64,000 nt of DNA from Casuarius casuarius. Taxonomy: Eukaryota; Chordata; Aves; Casuariiformes; Casuariidae. The DNA lies in NCBI GenBank assembly GCA_003342895.1, contig PTFA01000010.1, forward strand, positions 7,629,237-7,693,236, in the 5' to 3' direction. The translations under genes were made by a program, and so were the position numbers. Shown here in pieces: positions 51,201 to 62,481 of the stretch (the stretch's first letter is position 1; the number at the start of each line of letters is the position of its first letter). The notes under the pieces are model-generated. The model was not told the origin of the DNA, made no database searches, and saw nothing but the letters and a program-made list of their open reading frames with translations.

Positions 51201-53140
51201 GTTTGCATGAGCCTCTTATAATTCTGAAATTAATGAGAATGTGTCTGGCTGCAGTTTTCAGTTTCAGTCATGGAACTGAAAAGATGTGGCCTCTGTTTCC
51301 CAGAGCTCAGGACACTTACATGTCCGTGCCAGATGTGCTGTAAAATCGCACTAGGTAAGAGGTGTGTGTGTATATAGGGCTTTGGTTTGTTTTGAACTGT
51401 TTTGAACATGGTCTCGAAAAGAGCTGGACAGTGTCCAGTGCTGACCTCAGTCTTTGGTGGGCTAAATTAACGCCTTTATTCTGCTTGGCAGTGTGGGCCA
51501 AAAAGAATTCTAAAATAAATGCAAGAATGTGTGGTGTGCGATTGTCTGAAAGTACCCTCGGCTGCTTTTGTGTTTTATCAGTGGGTTACAAATGGGCCTG
51601 TGTAGTGCAGAGAGCCTCTGAGGCCTTACTGGTTTGGCATGTGACTGGTGCAGTGGGGACGGGCCCTGTAGCGCCGTTTCAGTGGGGAAAGATCTATGTT
51701 GCGCAGCGGTTGGAAGTAATTATGAATCTGTTTTCATGGGAAGAAAGAAAAGCCTGGTAGATGTAATTTCATGTTCAAAATGTGAAGCCTAGGCATGAAT
51801 TGTTGCTATCTTACTGCTGCTGGTCCATAGGGGAGTCCTGGGCTTAGAATTTGGGTCCATTAATTCCTTTTTCAGAATGTCACTGACTGACAAAAAAAGC
51901 GTGTTGTGGTGGAAGATGAGTTTTGGGCTTGTCCATTTTTTTTTACTGTTATATTCCTGAAAGAAAAGCTGAAAAAACATTTCTATCAATTGCAAGAGGG
52001 AAAAAAAAATCTTGTCTTCCACGCTGGGGATGCCCAGTCTCAGGTTTTGTACTTTGACAGGAGCAATTGCTTTGGAAAAAAATAGGTGTGTTGAGCACTC
52101 TCACCCCTTCCCTGAGAATAGGCTTCCCTTTCTCTGAGACCTGGCTAAGATCTCCCATCTTGCCGAGAACCGGGTCTGGGAAGCCCCGTGCCGGACTCCA
52201 CTGGTTTGCTCGTCCCATTCATTTTTAATAGGCTTCAGCTCCAGCCTTTTGACTCTCTCAGTTTGTCTTCTGTACCTGTGAATTGGTTACTTGACACCAA
52301 TTTTGAAAGAGGAATTCTTGAACTCTGAGGCAAGCTGGCTGCTGCAGTGGTGGCGCCTTGGAGGGGCTGGTGGCAGAGCAGCACCATGTCCATCAGAGCT
52401 TGCAGGGACACAGTGGTGACCTGCCTGCTGGGGAGCAACCAGTGATTGTGCTGACCTGGCTTGGCTGGAAACCCCAGGTGAGCAGAGCGGAAGCAACGGC
52501 TTGAGCAAACACTTGCATCTGCAAGTCGTAGTTGTAGAGCAGTGGAAAAGCTACCATCTCTGTCTTGCTGGGCTGCCCAGAGAGCTTTGCAGCCGGCGAC
52601 AGGCGACAAGGTTGAGACCTCAGCCTTGGCCAGCCCAGACGCTGTGGTGGGACCTTGGGCCTCCCTAGAGGTAGGAGATGGTGGGAGCCGCTCCGAGAAG
52701 ACAAACTTGCCTGTCTCGCCCTGGGAGATGTCTTGAAAAAATGTGGGCTGCCTTGGCTGTAGGCAAGCGAATAGGCTCTTGCGTAAGCTCCATTCCTCCA
52801 GATGCTTTTTATTGCCACTGTAGGGAGTTAAACAGTACTGGGATTAAGCAGATTCTTATGTACATTCCCTGTTCATTGCAGATTCCCAAAGGACAGGTTT
52901 TAGGCTCTGTGGTGGGTAAATACGGTTGACCCCCTGAGTCCTGCAACTTGAGGCCTGGTCTGAGTGTCAGAGAAACCAGACTGGGTGCAAGGAGAGGTAA
53001 AAGCACAAGATTTAGCACTGGAGGGAGCATGCTTCGATGGGGGGGAGGCAGGAAGGAGGTAAGTGTATGGTTAGGCTCGTTTCAAGGAAAGCTGCAAAAG
53101 AGGCATTGGCACTTACATACAGGAGTTAACACATAGCTGC

Positions 53141-53162
53141 TTTTTTTCCCCCCCCCCTTTTA
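53141..53162. repeat. T7-C10-T5 pyrimidine tract
   Basis: A pure pyrimidine run of 22 bp followed by A5. It is simple sequence with no associated exon. Confidence 0.9.
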
Positions 53163-55239
53163 AAAAGGCCAAATTCAGTCTGAGTGAAAATTGGCCTTTC
53201 CTCACAGTTACTCAGCTTCAGTGTTTCTCGCAGCTTGCAGTGTTGCTAGCTGTGCAGTTGCCATGGCCTCCATGGCAGGCAGACTTCAATGCTCGATATA
53301 GGGAAACCATCGGAAACACTCACTTCCACCCTTTCTCTTTTTTGTGAGGCAGCTTTTTTTATAGCCATTGTGAATTTGTCCAAAAGTAGCCAAGAGCTTG
53401 GAAGGCCACTCTGCATTTCTTTTTCCTTTTGCGGGTCAGCTCCTGTGGGTTTCCATCCATAAGTGGGCATTACTCATGTTCGCGTGTGTTTGCAAGGAGC
53501 CTAAAAGTCAACAGACTGATATGATTGACATTGAGAGAATAGGGGTGGGTGCGGTTTTTTGGTGTTATTTCAGAGCTTGGTAGATGCAAACTTTGCCTCT
53601 TGCATAGAAGTGCAAGGCCACGTGAAGAAACCTGTCAGTGGAGGAAAGCTTTAAAACCAGGGGAGGTTTCTGCTTCGGTCCCCATGTTGTTGTGCTCAAT
53701 GAGGCATGCTGACTTTTGAAGGGACTCCAGCTGCTGTCTCTCATTAGGTTGGATGTTTTTAGGCACTGGATTGAATTTACTTCCATCCTGTGCAGACCTG
53801 GTGGTGGTCTGCTTTTACACACTCCAATTTGCAGAGCTAGTGCCAAACTACTAAATTATTAAGCTAGGGTTTTAATAGAAACCCCTGTGTAGGCTTAAAT
53901 TGTTTCCACTCTATTTGGAGTTTCCTGCTCTGCTGGTTTTTATTTTGTCCCATGCCTGAAAGCGTAGAGGGAGGAATTCACGGGAAAGCGCAGAGGCCAA
54001 AAGGAAGATTTCAGCCTGAAAGAACAGAAAGCAGTCTAGAAGAAATAAAAGGTTAGTTGATACTGTATCCAGCTCTGATGGAGGTGATGGAAAAAAACGC
54101 TTCCTAATCCCCACGTCAGTTTAGCGGAAACTTGTGTGTTTGTTTTTAATGCAGTTTGTAACTTAAGTTTCTCAATAAAATATTTTCTTCGTGACTGTTT
54201 TTGCACTGACCCCTACCCCAGGGCTTGAAAGGGAGGCTTGTCAGCAAACACAGCTCACCCATTTCTTTCTGGGTGTTGCTGTCCTGCTGGCAGCAGCAGC
54301 AGGGTTCAGCGCTCGGTGTGACGGCACTTACCTCCTCTGGGGGATGCCCCTTGCGGGTTCACACCCTGTTTCCAGAGAATCCTCCCCCAGTACAGACCCC
54401 CAACCACTGCGTACTGGGTCATGATTACACTTGCCAATATGCACTATGTGTAGAAGTGTACAGGCACATCTGGTCAGCATGGTTTGTTGTTTGGCATCAC
54501 ACTAATAAATTTGCATCCCTGGTGATGGGTGCTGTTTTTCCCCTCCACCAAATGGGTTGACTCTGTTACTGAGTTAAAACCAGTGATGCTGGTTGAATCT
54601 GTGCTTCCAGGTAGCGCAGGAGTCCTCAGCACTGATTTTCCGAGGACCTGGTAGGGGGCTGCTTCATCCTGAACCTCCTTCCCCTGGTGGTGATTGAATG
54701 GGAGAGATCTGAAAATGTGCTGATGAAAACAAAAGGCAACGGGCTAAAACTACATGGTGTGTGCCTGCTTCTCCCCTTCCCTTGGCAGCCACGTCCTCAG
54801 GCACATGCTGGGTCCCAGGTGAGGGGACCGCTATTGCTGGAGGCAGAGCGGGTTCTCAGTGCTCATCCTGCCTCGGGTGAGGGGAATCTCTTCCTTCACC
54901 AGCACCATGGACTGGGAGCCAGACGTGTGCCCGCAATGCTGAAATACCAGGGCTTGAATAGCCAATGCAACAAAGAAGGGTTGCTGAGCAGAACTACAGC
55001 AAACTGTAGTATTTGGGTTTTAGGTGGGGTTTTTTTGAGGGTTTGGAATAGATCTATTACCGAGTGCTATGAATGAAGGATATATGGTAGATTTTCCAAT
55101 ATGTAGAACAGTTTAAGCAGTAATGACTGAGCTTGTTTTGGATGTGGTGTTAACAGTTATCAGCTGAATCCCTGAAGTTTACAGATGCAGCTGAAGAGAA
55201 AGTTAGGCTGTGAATTACAAAAGTTACCTTCATAGCTCA

Positions 55240-55279
55240 ATGGCAGGAATAGCAGGAATGGCAGGAACTGCAGTTCCTG
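55240..55279. repeat. Three 10-bp repeats ending in an 18-bp palindrome
   Basis: Short units of the type atggcaggaatagcaggaat lead into the perfect palindrome CAGGAACTGCAGTTCCTG (55262-55279). It lies about 640 bp before the terminal exon. Confidence 0.85.
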
Positions 55280-55916
55280 TAATTGTAATAACACTCCGGC
55301 TGTGTTTTAGTACTTACCATGTTTAATTGCATGACTGATTTACTTAATGTTTCTCCTGGGGTCACTCATAACACTTTTATTTTTAGGATTCAGGGAAATT
55401 AGGGACATTAGTAGTGCATTGTGGTTCTCTCAAGGCAGGCGTTTTCCAGATGAGGATGGTAAAAACACCAGTAGCTTAGCTGCTATGTAACCTGGCTAAG
55501 CCAGTGAAATTAGCCCTGGCAAGTAAGGTAGAACTTACTGCTTTAAGATGAACAGTCTCCACTGAAAATATACAGGTTTAGGGAGAGGTCACAGTTTCAC
55601 TGAGTTTGGATAACTTGGAGGATTTGCTTATGGTTTATTAGGAAGTCCCTGGCAGTGCCTGTTGGCATTAAACCCTGTAAATAAAGAATTTGTAGGTCAA
55701 TACTCAGTATATGGGTATAGAACTAGGTGGTCATATACCGTCTATGTTAAACAGCTATGAATTATGCCATTTCACGACCAGCTGGTGATGGGCCAGTAGA
55801 GGAGTTCCAGCAGGGTGCTAGCATGCTTCATGGAAACTTTTAGGAAAGATACTGTGCTGAAAGGCTCATGGTAACCGTTGGCCTAATGCGGCTCACTGTT
55901 TGTTGTTTTTAAACAG

Positions 55917-56147
55917 ATGGATCTCTCTGTGGAAACTCTGTATAGCTTCATGCAGGAGCGCCAGAAGAGGTATGCCAAGTATGCAGAGCAGATCCAGAAG
56001 GTCAACGAGATGTCTGCCATCCTGCGCCGCATCCAGATGGGCATCGACCAGACCATCCCCCTCATGGAGAGGCTGAACAGCATGCTGCCAGAGAGCGAGC
56101 GGCTGGAGCCCTTCAGCATGAAACCTGAGCGGGAGCTGAAGGCTTAG
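55917..56147 (+). CDS. BORCS5: BORCS5 terminal coding exon with stop codon
   Basis: This exon encodes the last 76 residues of BORCS5 and a TAG stop at 56145-56147. The acceptor is a T-rich tract ending in aaacag at 55911-55916. A plausible branch sequence ctaat lies at 55883-55887, 31 nt upstream for its A. The frame joins phase 0 to the exon at 37978-38135, so the ATG at 55917 is an internal Met and not a start. The translation begins [20 protein letters not shown] and ends [13 protein letters not shown]. It is a charged heptad-like helix (about residues 5-55 of the exon) followed by the conserved motif around [18 protein letters not shown]. Mammalian orthologues differ only by conservative changes in the tail. 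With the other exon this gives 128 residues, matching the C-terminal part of a family protein of about 196. The exon is GC-richer than its intronic surroundings, as expected for coding sequence. Confidence 0.97.
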   Translation: MDLSVETLYSFMQERQKRYAKYAEQIQKVNEMSAILRRIQMGIDQTIPLMERLNSMLPESERLEPFSMKPERELKA

Positions 56148-56656
56148 CTGAGCCAGCAGACTCCCCTTCCTCACCGTCTGCACTCGAGCGCTCGGCACAG
56201 ACATGCTTCCAGCACGCTCACCGGGCAGATGTTTGGCACAGACAGCCATGCTGCCTGACTCCTCTCCAGGGCATTGGAGGAAGAGCGGTGTCAGCTGCCA
56301 GAGCTGCACAGCCAGGAATCCAGGAGCTCCCTCGTCCTGTCGCTTGGAGGAGGAAACCTACCACTCTTTCGTCTCCCTCCTCGTGCCCTGCTGTTTCCTT
56401 TACCGCTACCACCACCTGTGTTGAAACAGTTGTTTCATTCCTCAGACTAGATCAGGTTTTGCAGAGGAGGGGTTCTTTCATCTGATCTTTTGACCAGAAA
56501 AATTCAAAGGGATTAAGGGTGTGACATGCCCTCTCACATGCTTTCTGTGCCACTGGGGTTTAGACAATTAGATGGCTGGCAGATATTTCTGAGATCCCCT
56601 GGCCTTGGAAATGTGTACATTTTATAGGTGGAAGTGTGGGAGCCAGGAGCTGGCTT

Positions 56657-56662
56657 ATTAAA
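56657..56662 (+). terminator. BORCS5: Possible proximal polyadenylation signal of BORCS5
   Basis: ATTAAA, the commonest variant hexamer, lies 510 nt after the stop codon. A GT-rich stretch (atggtttgcatggtgggg, about 56687-56704) follows at a suitable distance. It could give a short 3' UTR isoform of about 0.5 kb. It rests on motifs alone. Confidence 0.4.
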
Positions 56663-57264
56663 ATCTACCTATTATCATAATTAACATGGTTTGCATGGTG
56701 GGGTTTTGGCATCCCCTTCCTTGAGGCTCCTGTTTTTACGGGCTTACTAATTTATGAGGCTGTAAATGAATAACTGTTCCAGATATGTATGTCTGTTGCT
56801 GTTAAGCAGGCCTTTGAGCTTCTCTCTCCCCTGGCCTGGAAATGGCTCCGTCCCTGATGGCAGCCATGTCCCTCGCCTGACAGCAATTCACACAGGCACC
56901 GGCACCTACCTGTTCACTTTGCCTCCCAAAAGTGGACATGAGGTGTCTTTTTCAGGATGCTCCAGTTAGCTTAGTGCTGTCTTTTATACCAGAGGGATGT
57001 AGTTCTTTCCTTAGCTCCCTGTGTATGGAGTTGGAGATTTGCTTTGGGCTTAGTGCATTGGCCTAGCTGTCGTCATGTTGAGAGCTTGCTCAAGCATCAT
57101 ATTTGATGACTGAAACCCTTTGGGGTCGTGCTCAGCAAACTGCTCCAATGGCAACAGGATGTTCTTCCGTTACCGCAAGCGGAGGGCCCTGCTGGGAGGC
57201 AGGCAGCCCGTTCGCATAGCCAGGGCCTTGGCAAACTGTTACATTGCCAAGTCTGGCCCTGCTC

Positions 57265-57345
57265 TGCTAGCCACAGGCAATTTGCAGCGCCTCCCTAAGC
57301 CTTAGTTTCTCCCTGTGTAAAACGGAATATTTTACGCACTGTTGT
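57265..57345 (+). mobile_element. MIR-like SINE fossil inside the BORCS5 3' UTR
   Basis: Tgctagccacaggcaatttg, then cctaagccttagtttctccc and tgtgtaaaacggaat, follow the MIR core order (actagctgtgtgac..gggcaagt, then gcctcagtttcctc, then tctgtaaaatgggg). The fragment ends about 20 bp before the AATAAA used for polyadenylation. It is highly diverged and recognised by pattern only. Confidence 0.5.
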
Positions 57346-57365
57346 AAAATATTTACAGATCTAGA

Positions 57366-57371
57366 AATAAA
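57366..57371 (+). terminator. BORCS5: Distal (main) polyadenylation signal of BORCS5
   Basis: This is a canonical AATAAA hexamer 1.2 kb after the stop codon. It is followed 12-35 nt later by a T/GT-rich element (cctgttttgcc, then attgtgtgg up to 57401), the usual downstream arrangement. Cleavage is expected near 57385-57390. This is the first canonical AATAAA downstream of the stop that I found. Confidence 0.75.
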
Positions 57372-57649
57372 GTGTTTAACGGCCTGTTTTGCCATTGTGT
57401 GGCAGCTCTTGTCCACGGCAGGAAGAAGCCAAAAGTGAGGAGCCCTGGGCTTGCAGGGTCAAGCAGAGGCTCGCATTTATTTTGTTAATCCTAGGATGCT
57501 GCTGCTGGCGAAGAGGCTGAAGCGTGCCCACGAGCCTGAACGGGGGCTTTCCCTTGTGAGGCAGATGCTGCCATGGCCTAGGTCCAGCATGCAGCTCCAG
57601 CTGGGAGGATGGCTGTCGCTGAGAGTGACAGCCAGTCTTCCAGGACAGC

Positions 57650-57678
57650 GCAAGGCTAAGTGACTTGCCAAAGATGAC
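57650..57678 (-). mobile_element. Possible MIR core remnant, reverse orientation
   Basis: Aaggctaagtgacttgccaa followed by agatgac resembles the reverse complement of the MIR core (gaggttaagtaacttgcccaaggtcac). Only about 29 bp match, so the assignment is weak. Confidence 0.3.
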
Positions 57679-59279
57679 TTGCTTGAATACCTCTTAGTAC
57701 TTATGTTTGCTCAGCAAGAGATTGTCTCCTAGCATTTGAGAATAACAGCACCGTAGGTTTTTGATAGTATTAATTGCTGCCTGGTGGCAGGAAGCAACAG
57801 GCACTTCTGTTTTATTGCATTACTGAAGGTCAGGTAGCTGAGAGTGAATTTTTATAATGCAGAGTGCAGCCCACTTAGGTTTGTATTTACAGCATGGTAA
57901 GTGATTGGATTTTGGAGCCCTGTGAACATTGAGGACAGAGTCCCTTAGAAATGAAGCCTTGGGAGGGATTTCCGGGAAGGAACAACGGAGTACTTCACAC
58001 ATGGCAAAGCCCAGAGCAGGAGACTTTCTAGCAAGGGCAGCAGAATGGGTCTAGTTCTCAACTGTTTTCCACCCTGGAGTTGTGATTATGTTTGTACAGA
58101 CGTATACATATACTGTATGTTGTACAGGATACAGCATTGCGCAAATCAGACTTCCATCCTTGCTCATGTGGGCTTGCAGTATTTTACACTTGTAAGCAGT
58201 TCTCATGCTTGCACAAGGCTTAAAAACCCACAAAACCCTGCTTTTTATGCCGTTGAGACAAAATTAATGCAGTCTGTATGACCATGCTGTAAAGCTCCCT
58301 GTTATCCATCATGGAATACCTCTCCGCTGCTTGCCATCAGACACACTAGAATACTTGGCGACTTTAAATAGCTGCTGCAGGCATTTCTGTCCTCCTCTTC
58401 CAGATTGCGCTGTCTGGAAATTTAGAATGTGCAACATGCAGCCATCTATCTCTGTCAAATGTGATAATAGATACCCTGCGCCCCGCAGTGCTGGAAGCTT
58501 ATCCCAGTGGGAAGGTCCTGATATTGGATCTTGAGGCAGGGGTTAGGTTGCAGATGCTCTCTCCTGCAAAGCCCAAGGCATTTAGCCTTGTACTATTAAG
58601 TATCAGATCAAAGCATTGCTCCTTGCAGTGCTAATGAGGGCAAGGGAATAGTACTACCCTATCTGAAACGTGCAGGAGCTAGGGTTGCAAATCAGGTCCT
58701 TCCTTATTTGCCATGAAACACCTAGACATTGGGCTGATAATGGAGGAAAAGTGCATATTCCTTTGAATACTGTCCTTTAAACTTCTGGATTCTGGGCCTC
58801 CCAACTAGAGCTTTCTGAACAGCAAGGCTAAGCTGTGAAAAATACAGTAGTTGAACTAGATACCAGAGCTGAAACTTGAAGGCCAGCCTCTTCCAAAGTG
58901 CACAGGTAGATGCCACCTACTTCTGCTCAGCAGGTGATACAAAATCTGTGTCCTGTAAAATATCATGCACCCTCTAGTTCTCATTCTCAAATGATGGTTT
59001 ACAGTTTTATTTAAATCTTTGTTACTAGCTTAATTACCTGTAAGTCTTTGGACCGCTTGCTGAGGGGATGTGACTTCCTTGCGTGTGCTGCTGAGCTGCA
59101 GTTTCTGTTGCTTGGCTGCTCTGCATTTGCTTTGCTCTGTGTGCGGCTTTTGGACTCATCTTGGCTGCAGGTGATGCTCAAGGTGAGACTGTAGCTTGGC
59201 TACCTTTCACACTGCCTAGCAGGAGACTTGTGATGAGTGGAATTACCCTTCTGCCTATAGATTTTTTTTCTTTTCCAAG

Positions 59280-59516
59280 CAAACACTGTTGGAGAAGGCC
59301 TCGGCTGTCTCTCTCGTGAATGCACTGTCCATTACCTTTACCCAGAAGGATAGCTTGCTAAGAACAGAGAATGACCTGGCAGGGTTCACCGAAAAGAAAC
59401 ATTTCTGCCCTTTTTTTTGCTTTATGACATGGAAAAAAAAAAAAAAGCTGGTGCACAGCCTGGAGTGCAGAAAAAGCTTCCTAATAGGAAATGTGCTTGA
59501 AAGGCTGGAGAACAAG
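59280..59516 (+). other. Exon-like open segment downstream of BORCS5
   Basis: A T-rich tract ending in ttttccaag precedes 237 nt that are open in one frame throughout (79 codons), and the strong donor gtgagt follows at 59517. The acceptor is AAG, which is weaker than CAG. The translation (QTLLEKASAVSLVNALS onward) matches nothing I know and contains a lysine run from an A-rich homopolymer. That makes a real coding exon doubtful. Confidence 0.15.
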
Positions 59517-59923
59517 GTGAGTCCCTGGGGCTGTGGTTTCCTGGTGGCCCGAGCTGCTCTGGTGCTTGCTGTGGCTCTTTGCTTGTGCCCTTCTCCTTCA
59601 TGCTGCCTCTGGGGCTTGCTGCACCCTACACGGGGTCAGTGTCCTACACTGGTGAAAGAGGTTTGCTTTGTTGTTGTTGTCAGATTCTTTTGCTTTTGTT
59701 TTTGATTTTGTAATTTAGTGCATTGACATGGTGCTAAAGTGCCAGCCTAGGTGCAGGTCAATTTCTGTGAAGATCCAGTGAAGGGGACAAAAAGGGGTGG
59801 GTTTTTTTGACTATATGTATTTTGAATTCAGTATATTTAAATATTTAAAAATAGATGTTCATCTCCTGTAAGCTTCTATGCAGAAAGAGTAGAAATATGC
59901 ATTTTTCACATTGCATGAAACAG

Positions 59924-59940
59924 CCCCCCCCCCCCAAAAA
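59924..59940. repeat. C12-A5 homopolymer
   Basis: Twelve C residues followed by A residues. It is simple sequence. Confidence 0.95.
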
Positions 59941-60034
59941 GCATTTCATTTTCATTAAAGCAAAATATTTCATTTGACCCAAACTGATTTCTTTTTGATT
60001 TTCTGAATAATGAAAATCTTTCACTTCAGATCAA

Positions 60035-60052
60035 CCCCCCCCCCTTTTTTTT
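60035..60052. repeat. C10-T8 homopolymer pair
   Basis: Ten C residues run directly into eight T residues. It is simple sequence. Confidence 0.95.
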
Positions 60053-61630
60053 AATCAGACTACGTTCCCGTGGTTTCGTGAGGTACTGTTGTAACTTCCC
60101 TCCTATTCCCAAGCTGTGGGAGTGTATTTTGATTACAAGCCTTGTGGTTCAGTGCTGTTTGGTTTAGGGGTTATTATCCTGTTCACAGACTTGCTCTGCT
60201 TTCAACTGCATATGTGCTGTATGTTCCACAGCTCCAACATAAATGGTTGGTGTTGCTCTTTTCCAAGTGTGTTGTTCCTCTGAAAGCCTTGCTCATGCTT
60301 CATTTGCAGCACACCACTTCTTGCTGTCATTTCTATAGACCATCTAGATACTTAAGAGTGGTTGGCTTGTTTTCTCCCTGTTAGCTCCTAATTATGTTTT
60401 TTTTAAAGTGTGTGAGGTCATAGCTTAGCTTTCCTGCTTTGTACACAGCTATAGTGAATCTATCGTTGTGCCTGGAGATGGCCTGTTTCAGTCCCTCTGG
60501 GGCTGCCTTTTTTTGTGACTGTAAGAAAACGTGTGTCCCGGCATGAAAATAAATGTTGGCTTTTTTTGGATGCTGCCCCAATTCTAGTTGGCACTGATGT
60601 CCAGCTTAAATAAATATGATGTGCGCAGTGATTCTAGTGGCCTGCTAGCAGTGGGGTGGGACTTCAGTTAGCTGCTGCCCTTTTCTATGGTTGTAGCCTC
60701 CTGGAGGTAAAGAGGAGGCAAGTGTCTGATGTGGGGGAAGAGGGAGGGAGAAGAGAGTAAACATGGCCAATAAAATCAGCTGTAGGGAAAAGATAGGGTT
60801 GGGGTTGCTTAAACCACTGTAGCAGGAGGGAGAACATGAGGATATACAATCATGTGTTAAAGCAGGGCAGTGTTAATCAGACTCTGGTAGTTGAGCTGTG
60901 TCAGCCATCTAAGAAGGTGATGGGCTCCACCCTGCCATACTGTTAAAAGCCTATGAAGCATTTGTAAATAACTTCTGAGATTAGTGTTGCTTAGCTAGTT
61001 TGTCTTTTCCAGTAAAACAAACAAAAATAAAACAAAAAAACCAAACCCTACCTTGCAAGAAGGAGAAACAAGCTGGGAAAAGGTTTGTTCTTTCTAATAA
61101 TATGATTGCCTTTTTTTCATTTTTCTCTCCCTGTCAAAAGGGGACTATGTCCTACCAAGTACTTTATATCAGTCCTTCTTGTGATGATGAAAACTATTAG
61201 CCAGGTAGCAGTAAGAACTAGAGCTGGGCATCCCTGGGCAGCTTGGGCACCAAGGTGCTGCTTCAGCTGCTGCTGGTGTCTCACATGGCCCCTGCCCTGC
61301 CGGCTGCTCAGCTGCTCCCACTGATCCTCTGCACATGGCTGGATGGGGCTGTTTGCAGTTTTGGCCAAATGTCACCCTCTTTTCAGCTGGTCTGTGGTAT
61401 GTCTCTGCTTCTTAGCTAGCTGACTTCCAGCTGGACAGCAAGGACTGTGATTTTTAACTACTCCATAAGCTTGTATTGGACCACCTGTTTATTACTAGGT
61501 AATGCAGAAAATAATTCACCTAAGAGTGAGGATTCTTGCAGATCCCCAAAGCCAAGGAAAGGTCTAAGGTGTTAATGGGTGTGCTCAGAGCACCTAAAGC
61601 TGGGTACCTCAGTTAGAGTTAATCCTCCTA

Positions 61631-61662
61631 TTTTTTTTTTTTTTTGGGGGGGGGGGGGGGGG
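61631..61662. repeat. T15-G17 homopolymer pair
   Basis: Fifteen T residues are joined directly to seventeen G residues. The G17 run can form intermolecular or bulged quadruplexes and is difficult to sequence accurately. Confidence 0.95.
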
Positions 61663-62449
61663 AGAAGGAACACTCAAAGGGCAACTCAATGTCAGGTGCC
61701 TAAAAATCAAGGAAAATCAATAGCCCTTTTGTCCTTTTAAAGCCTTTGTATTTTAACAGCTGGAGAATGAACACTGACCTCATGGGGGAACTGTGAAGGT
61801 AATGAAAGAATATGATGAACATACATCCTACTGTAGGACAGTAATGAGACCATAGAAATAAATGAGGATGGCTATAGATCCTGTAAAAACATGACTCTTC
61901 CCTGTTTGGGCATGCGAATGGCTACTCATACCAGCATGGATTTGAGAGGATTCTAGCTATCAGTTATCAGTACCTTGCCATCAAGTTTGCAACTATATCC
62001 TAGCAAAATAACTTTGATTCCCCAGTTTTGGGTGCTGATTGTAAACAGGCGTTCGCTGCCCTGTAGTTTGCAGAGCACCCTGTCAGCATTGCATGGTGGC
62101 AAATTATCTCATTACAGCCTGCTGTATAATGCCCTGCTAAGGCTTTTTCCTGGCTTAAGGAGACATGACCTGAAATATTTATTGTCATTTGTTTTGGTTT
62201 TACTACTAACAATAAAAAAAAGTATATGATTCATGCTGTAATCTTCCCTCTGGTTACTGGGAAGGGATGGGAGGGTTCCCAATGTAGCATTCAAATAAGT
62301 ATTTGATTCTGTTCTTCTAATTTTGATATACTCTGGAAGCCATATGAGATACCAAGGGGCCCAGCAATACTGGAGGTCCAAGAGTCACAGAGATTGGTAA
62401 AGGCATAGCAAGCAGCTTTCAGCAAGACAATAGCAACATTTTGTTTCTT

Positions 62450-62481
62450 AAAAAAAAAAAAAAAGAGAGAGAGAGAGAGAA
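62450..62481. repeat. A15-(GA)8 simple repeat
   Basis: An A run followed by about eight GA units. It is a possible tail of an old retroposed copy, but no body is recognised. Confidence 0.9.

Larger units (their letters stand above)
38136..55916 (+). other. BORCS5: BORCS5 intron between the two coding exons (17,781 bp)
   Basis: The intron runs from the donor gtaggt (38136) to the acceptor aaacag (55911-55916), both GT-AG. No nested gene was recognised. It contains a GATA-type repeat (39078-39099), a 16-bp tandem duplication (40203-40234), a MIR fossil (42791-42885), a C13 run (45222-45234), an open region of protein-like composition (50504-50710), a T/C/T tract (53141-53162) and an 18-bp palindrome (55262-55279). 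The part from 51600 to 52800 is GC-richer than the rest, without clear exon signals. Confidence 0.9.
56148..57390 (+). other. BORCS5: BORCS5 3' untranslated region
   Basis: This is non-coding sequence from the TAG stop to the inferred cleavage region after the AATAAA at 57366-57371. Many short frames overlap it but none has coding character or family similarity. It contains a weaker proximal ATTAAA (56657-56662). A MIR-like SINE fossil lies at about 57265-57345, immediately before the distal signal. The 3' end is inferred from sequence signals only, within roughly 20 nt. Confidence 0.75.

Noticed and set aside
52400..52820. GC-richer stretch in intron 3 as a possible CpG island or alternative promoter
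   Set aside because: CpG density is only modestly raised, there is no clustering like that at 24645-24724, and overlapping frames on both strands carry no recognisable protein.
55917..56147. ATG at 55917 as a translation start of a separate small protein
   Set aside because: It directly follows a splice acceptor and is the internal Met of BORCS5 that continues from KRVKE of the previous exon.
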